This document shows positions 61,141 to 64,000 of a stretch of DNA of 64,000 nt, one piece after another. A model generated the notes under the pieces. That model was not told where the DNA came from, did no database searches, and saw only the letters and a program-made list of their open reading frames with translations. Origin of the DNA: Rhizobiales bacterium dw_265 (lineage in GTDB: Bacteria; Pseudomonadota; Alphaproteobacteria; Micropepsales; Micropepsaceae); the NCBI GenBank assembly GCA_018449595.1, contig JAAVUU010000003.1, forward strand, positions 1 to 64,000, given 5' to 3'. Within the stretch, counting starts at the first letter, position 1. Every line of letters begins with the position of its first letter. The position numbers and the translations under genes are program-made.

Positions 61141-61974
61141 TCAGACCTCGATCTCACCCGTCAGATACAGCGCGCAATCGCCCTGCAGCACCGTGCGTTC
61201 GCCTTCATAGGTGCAGAGCAGGTCGCCGCCGCGCGCCGATGCCTGGCGGGCCTTGAGCTGTTTCTTGCCCAGCCGTTTCGACCAGAACGGCGTCAGCGCG
61301 GCATGGGCCGAACCCGTCACCGGGTCTTCCGGCACGCCGTAATAGGGTGCGAAGAAGCGCGAGACCATGTCGTATGGCGCGCCACCACCCGCCGCCGTTG
61401 CCAGCAGCGAACCGGCCTGGACCTGCATCAGCACATCCGAAAGATCGGCGGCGGGATTAAGCGCCTTCACCTGTTCCGGCGTTTCCCACACCGCGATCAG
61501 GGCGCGGGCGCCGGCGCCGCCCTTGGCGCTGATGTGCAATTCCTTCGGCGCGGGGCCATGCAGGCTTGCGGCCAGCGCATCCGCGAATCCGGCAGGCGGC
61601 GTGAAGGCTTCGGACTCCGCCGATGGCAGCGACATAACATTTCCACCTTCGCCGCGCGTCACGACAAGTTCGCCCGAGCGGGTCATGAACCGCACTTCGT
61701 TCAGCGCCGTGTCGGTCTTGTTGAACAGAATCCAGGCGCTGGCCAGGGTGGCATGGCCGCACAAATCCACTTCGCGGCCGGGCGCGAACCAGCGCAGGTC
61801 ATAGGCACCGGGTCCGGTCTTCACGAAGAAGGCGGTTTCCGCGACATTGTTCTCGGCCGCGATGGCCTGCATCAGGCTCGCGTCCAGCCAGCCTTCCAGC
61901 GGCACGATGGCGGCGGGATTGCCGCCCAGCGGCCTGCTGGCGAACGCATCCACCTGCCACATCTTGAACTTCAT
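61141..61974 (-). CDS. PhzF-family isomerase-like protein
   Basis: A 277-residue protein with the two-half PhzF fold. The N-terminal block is QVDAFASRPLGGNPAAIV, the ENNVAETAFF (Glu of the active site) and DLCGHATLAS blocks follow, and the second half has FAPYYGVPEDPVTGSAHAAL. It may catalyse an isomerisation; the true substrate is unknown in most homologues. The upstream frame to 62064 is generated by a repeat (61996-62063), so the start is 61974. Confidence 0.93.
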   Translation of the reverse strand: MKFKMWQVDAFASRPLGGNPAAIVPLEGWLDASLMQAIAAENNVAETAFFVKTGPGAYDLRWFAPGREVDLCGHATLASAWILFNKTDTALNEVRFMTRSGELVVTRGEGGNVMSLPSAESEAFTPPAGFADALAASLHGPAPKELHISAKGGAGARALIAVWETPEQVKALNPAADLSDVLMQVQAGSLLATAAGGGAPYDMVSRFFAPYYGVPEDPVTGSAHAALTPFWSKRLGKKQLKARQASARGGDLLCTYEGERTVLQGDCALYLTGEIEV

Positions 61975-61995
61975 GACGATTCCTCCCGGCTCCGT

Positions 61996-62063
61996 TGTCA
62001 TTCCCGCGCAAGCGGGAATCCATCTGCGCCATAAGCCGGATGCCCGCTTTCGCGGGCATGACA
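61996..62063. repeat. Palindromic repeat element, GTCATTCCCGC type
   Basis: TGTCATTCCCGCGCAAGCGGG and GCCCGCTTTCGCGGGCATGACA make two stems with mutually complementary outer ends. Read in frame on the minus strand it gives the familiar CPRKRASGLWRRW-type peptide, a known artefact of this repeat class. It lies between the rpoH end and the PhzF-like start. Confidence 0.85.
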
Positions 62064-62118
62064 AGAAGGAAGTGTACTTGCCGAAGGTGACGCCACAAAC
62101 AACGTCAGTGCATGCTGG

Positions 62119-63006
62119 CTATGCCGGGGCCGGGAGTGCCGCGGTCTGCATCGCGGTTTTCATGCCTCGCTGCAGCTTTTCGAACGCCCGCACTTCTATC
62201 TGGCGCACGCGCTCGCGCGACACGCCGTATTTCTGCGACAGTTCTTCCAGGGTCGCCGGCTCGTCCTGCAGGCGGCGTGCCTGGAGGATGTCGCGCTCGC
62301 GGTCGGTCAGGTCCTTCATCGCGCCCACCAGCAGTTCGTGGCGGTCGCCCATCTCCTCGCGCTCGGCCAGGCGGGTTTCCTGGTCGATGGTCTCGTCGGC
62401 CAGCCAGTCCTGCCACTCGCTTTCGCCGTCGCTGCGCAGGGGCGCGTTCAGCGAGGCGTCGCCGCCGGACAGGCGGCGGTTCATGTCGGTCACTTCGGTG
62501 GCGGTGACGCCCAGCTGGTCCGACAGGGTCGCCAGGTGTTCGGGCGTCAGGTCGCCTTCCTCGATCGCGCCGATATTGTTCTTGGCCTTGCGCAGGTTGA
62601 AGAACAGCTTCTTCTGGGCCGCCGTGGTGCCCATCTTCACCATGCTCCACGACCGCAGGACATATTCCTGGATCGAGGCCCTGATCCACCACATGGCATA
62701 GGTCGCCAGGCGGAAGCCGCGATCGGGATCGAAGCGCTTGACCGCCTGCATCAGGCCGACATTGCCTTCGGAGACGATTTCGGAAACCGGCAAGCCATAG
62801 CCGCGATAGCCCATGGCGATCTTGGCGACCAGGCGAAGGTGCGATGTCACCAGGCGGCGCGCCGCCTCCGGGTCTTCATGCTCCTTCCAGCGCTTGGCGA
62901 GCATGAATTCGTCTTCGGGCGCCAACAGCGGAAATTTGCGAATCTCGGTGAGATACCGCGACAGGCCTGCTTCGCCCGACAGTGCGGGAAGACCCCGGCC
63001 GCTCAT
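62119..63006 (-). CDS. rpoH: RNA polymerase heat-shock sigma factor (sigma-32)
   Basis: A 295-residue sigma factor. Regions 1.2/2 (RLVTSHLRLVAKIAMGYRGYGLPVSEIVSEGNVGLMQAVKRFDPDRGFRLATYAMWWIRASIQEYVLRSWS split) are clear, and the RpoH box (QKKLFFNLRKAK) is at 131-142. Region 4 ends with YGVSRERVRQIEVRAFEKL. The start is the ATG at 63006, which lies inside a perfect palindrome and overlaps the stop of a short leader frame. No in-frame alternative exists upstream because a TAG intervenes. Confidence 0.97.
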   Translation of the reverse strand: MSGRGLPALSGEAGLSRYLTEIRKFPLLAPEDEFMLAKRWKEHEDPEAARRLVTSHLRLVAKIAMGYRGYGLPVSEIVSEGNVGLMQAVKRFDPDRGFRLATYAMWWIRASIQEYVLRSWSMVKMGTTAAQKKLFFNLRKAKNNIGAIEEGDLTPEHLATLSDQLGVTATEVTDMNRRLSGGDASLNAPLRSDGESEWQDWLADETIDQETRLAEREEMGDRHELLVGAMKDLTDRERDILQARRLQDEPATLEELSQKYGVSRERVRQIEVRAFEKLQRGMKTAMQTAALPAPA

Positions 63007-63014
63007 GAGCGGCC
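62997..63014 (-). promoter_or_regulatory. Perfect palindrome containing the rpoH start codon
   Basis: GGCCGCTCATGAGCGGCC is its own reverse complement. In the mRNA it would fold into a 7-base GC-rich stem with CATG as loop, which holds the rpoH ATG. This could hinder initiation when cool, as an RNA thermometer or translational gate would. Confidence 0.55.
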
Positions 63015-63035
63015 ATCCAATAAAAGTCTACTCAT
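63003..63035 (-). CDS. 10-codon leader peptide upstream of rpoH
   Basis: ATG at 63035 encodes MSRLLLDGRS and stops at a TGA that overlaps the rpoH ATG (ATGA). AAGGGGG lies 6 bases before this start, whereas rpoH itself has only a weak GGATGG. The layout predicts translational coupling: ribosomes ending the leader would open the start hairpin and re-initiate at rpoH. Confidence 0.5.
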   Translation of the reverse strand: MSRLLLDGRS

Positions 63036-63091
63036 ACCAACCCCCTTGGTGCCGGGCAGAGCCACAGCGTATTGGGAAATAAGCTTGTACC

Positions 63092-64000
63092 TTAGTTATT
63101 CAATCCCCGCAGGGCGGTTACAAGTTCCGCGAAGTCCGCAGGCCAGGGGCTCTCGAAACGCATGGTCTTGTGCAGGCCAGGGTGCTGGAATCCCAGCACA
63201 AAAGCGTGCAGCGCCTGGCGCGGAAAATCGGCGGCCAGTGTAAACGCGGCGACCTCGGCGTCGGATTTGCCGCGCGGCGGGGTGCGGGCGCGGCCATAGG
63301 CGGGGTCGCCGATCAGGGGATGGCCCAGATGGGTCAGGTGCACCCGGATCTGGTGGGTGCGCCCGGTTTCCAGCCGGCATTCGATCAGGCTGGCGAAAGG
63401 GCGTTCGACCGGCCCGAATTTCTCCAGCACCTTGTAGCGGGTGCGCGCGCTCTTGCCGCCCGAACGCAGCACCGCCATGCGCTTGCGGTCGAACTGGCTC
63501 CTGCCGATCTGGCTTTCGATCAGGCCGGACGAGTCGCGCGGGGCGCCCCATACCACGGCGTTATAGGCGCGCTCGATGGTGTGGTTGGCGAACTGCTTGG
63601 CCAGGCTGGCCATGGCGCGTTCGGTCTTGGCGGCCACCAGAAGGCCCGATGTGTCCTTGTCCAGCCGGTGCACGATGCCCGGCCGGGCTTCGCCGCCGAT
63701 GCTGAGTTTGCCGCAATGGGCGATCAGGGCATTGACCAGGGTGCCGTCGGGATTGCCCGCCGCCGGATGCACCACCAGCCCCGCCGGCTTGTCGATCACG
63801 ATCAGGTCCTTGTCTTCGTAAACGACAGACAGCGGGATATCCTGGCCTTGCGGAATGGCGGGCGCGGTGGGGGGCACCGTGACCGTATAGGCCTCGCCCG
63901 GTTTGACCCTGTGATTGCCGTCTTTTACGGTGGCCGCGCCGGACGTCACCGCGCCTTCCGCCAGCAACTGCTGGAGCCGCGAGCGGGAAAAGTCGGGCAA
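63092..64000 (-). CDS. rluD: Large-subunit pseudouridine synthase, RluD family (5' end outside window)
   Basis: A 302-residue visible part of a RluA/RluD-type pseudouridine synthase for 23S rRNA helix 69. An S4-like segment is seen at the window edge (SRSRLQQLLAEGAVTSG). The catalytic Asp is in GIVHRLDKDTSGLLV, and ETGRTHQIRVHLTHLGHPLIGDP is conserved. The first residues are beyond position 64000; the apparent start is the window border. It is transcribed toward rpoH and ends 57 bases before that gene's leader ORF. Confidence 0.95.
   Translation of the reverse strand: MPDFSRSRLQQLLAEGAVTSGAATVKDGNHRVKPGEAYTVTVPPTAPAIPQGQDIPLSVVYEDKDLIVIDKPAGLVVHPAAGNPDGTLVNALIAHCGKLSIGGEARPGIVHRLDKDTSGLLVAAKTERAMASLAKQFANHTIERAYNAVVWGAPRDSSGLIESQIGRSQFDRKRMAVLRSGGKSARTRYKVLEKFGPVERPFASLIECRLETGRTHQIRVHLTHLGHPLIGDPAYGRARTPPRGKSDAEVAAFTLAADFPRQALHAFVLGFQHPGLHKTMRFESPWPADFAELVTALRGLNN

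Noticed and set aside
61975-62064. N-terminal extension of the PhzF-like protein
   Set aside because: The extra residues come from a palindromic repeat that gives the same CPRKRAS-type peptide in many genomes.
1-64000. CRISPR arrays, tRNA or rRNA genes
   Set aside because: No regularly spaced direct repeats and no cloverleaf or rRNA-like segments were noticed. The many repeats are inverted and unevenly spaced.

Overview
This window reads as chromosome of a GC-rich alphaproteobacterium. The evidence is a full hopanoid (hpn) locus, DusB, RpoH with an RpoH box, the alphaproteobacterial type of SerC with a serC-type leader hairpin, and an amino acid:[carrier protein] ligase of the kind known from Bradyrhizobium. 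The TonB receptor and repeat style would fit a Rhizomicrobium/Micropepsaceae-like genome, but the genus is a guess. No tRNA, rRNA or CRISPR array was seen.

Layout. (1) 1-3.4 kb is a worn accessory island: an IS3 transposase scrap, a truncated conserved gene, an intact class II Fic adenylyltransferase, a small integrase-N-like protein, and two gene remnants fused at a perfect 21-bp inverted repeat. Two near-identical palindromes (GTGCACA-N3-TGTGCAC) bracket it. (2) 3.5-10.3 kb holds a LysR regulator divergent from a TonB receptor plus secreted metallophosphoesterase pair, then a beta-propeller protein and MarC. (3) 10.3-18.6 kb holds a secreted hydrolase, an RND efflux pump with lipoprotein adaptor, DusB, and a PadR/DUF1700/DUF2807 operon with a clear operator. 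(4) 18.6-29.7 kb is an unusual carrier-protein cluster: two stand-alone carrier proteins, an adenylating ligase, an SDR, a class II synthetase-like amino acid:carrier ligase, an acyl-CoA-dehydrogenase-fold flavoenzyme without an obvious catalytic Glu, a TPP enzyme, a GNAT-like protein, an esterase, a FATP-type ligase and a 54-residue protein. (5) 29.9-32.2 kb is metY-metA. (6) 32.4-56.2 kb is the hopanoid locus: a TPR/oxygenase gene divergent from hpnI-hpnJ-hpnK, two paralogous diiron proteins, hpnL-hpnA-hpnB-hpnC-hpnD-hpnE-hpnF-hpnG, opposing hpnH-ispH, then ispA, hpnM, hpnN and mlaA. (7) 56.4-64 kb holds chorismate mutase, the serine block serA-sseB-serC, a DUF3775 gene, a PhzF-like gene, rpoH and the start-truncated rluD.

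Working together: IspH and IspA supply the isoprenoid precursor. HpnC, D and E make squalene and HpnF cyclises it. HpnH, G, A and B extend and decorate it, and HpnI, K and J build the glucosamine-derived (cyclitol ether) head group. HpnM, HpnN and MlaA are likely lipid movers. The best candidates for undescribed biology are the carrier-protein cluster, the two diiron proteins inside the hpn operon, and the rpoH start region, where a perfect palindrome holds the start codon and a 10-codon leader ORF overlaps it.
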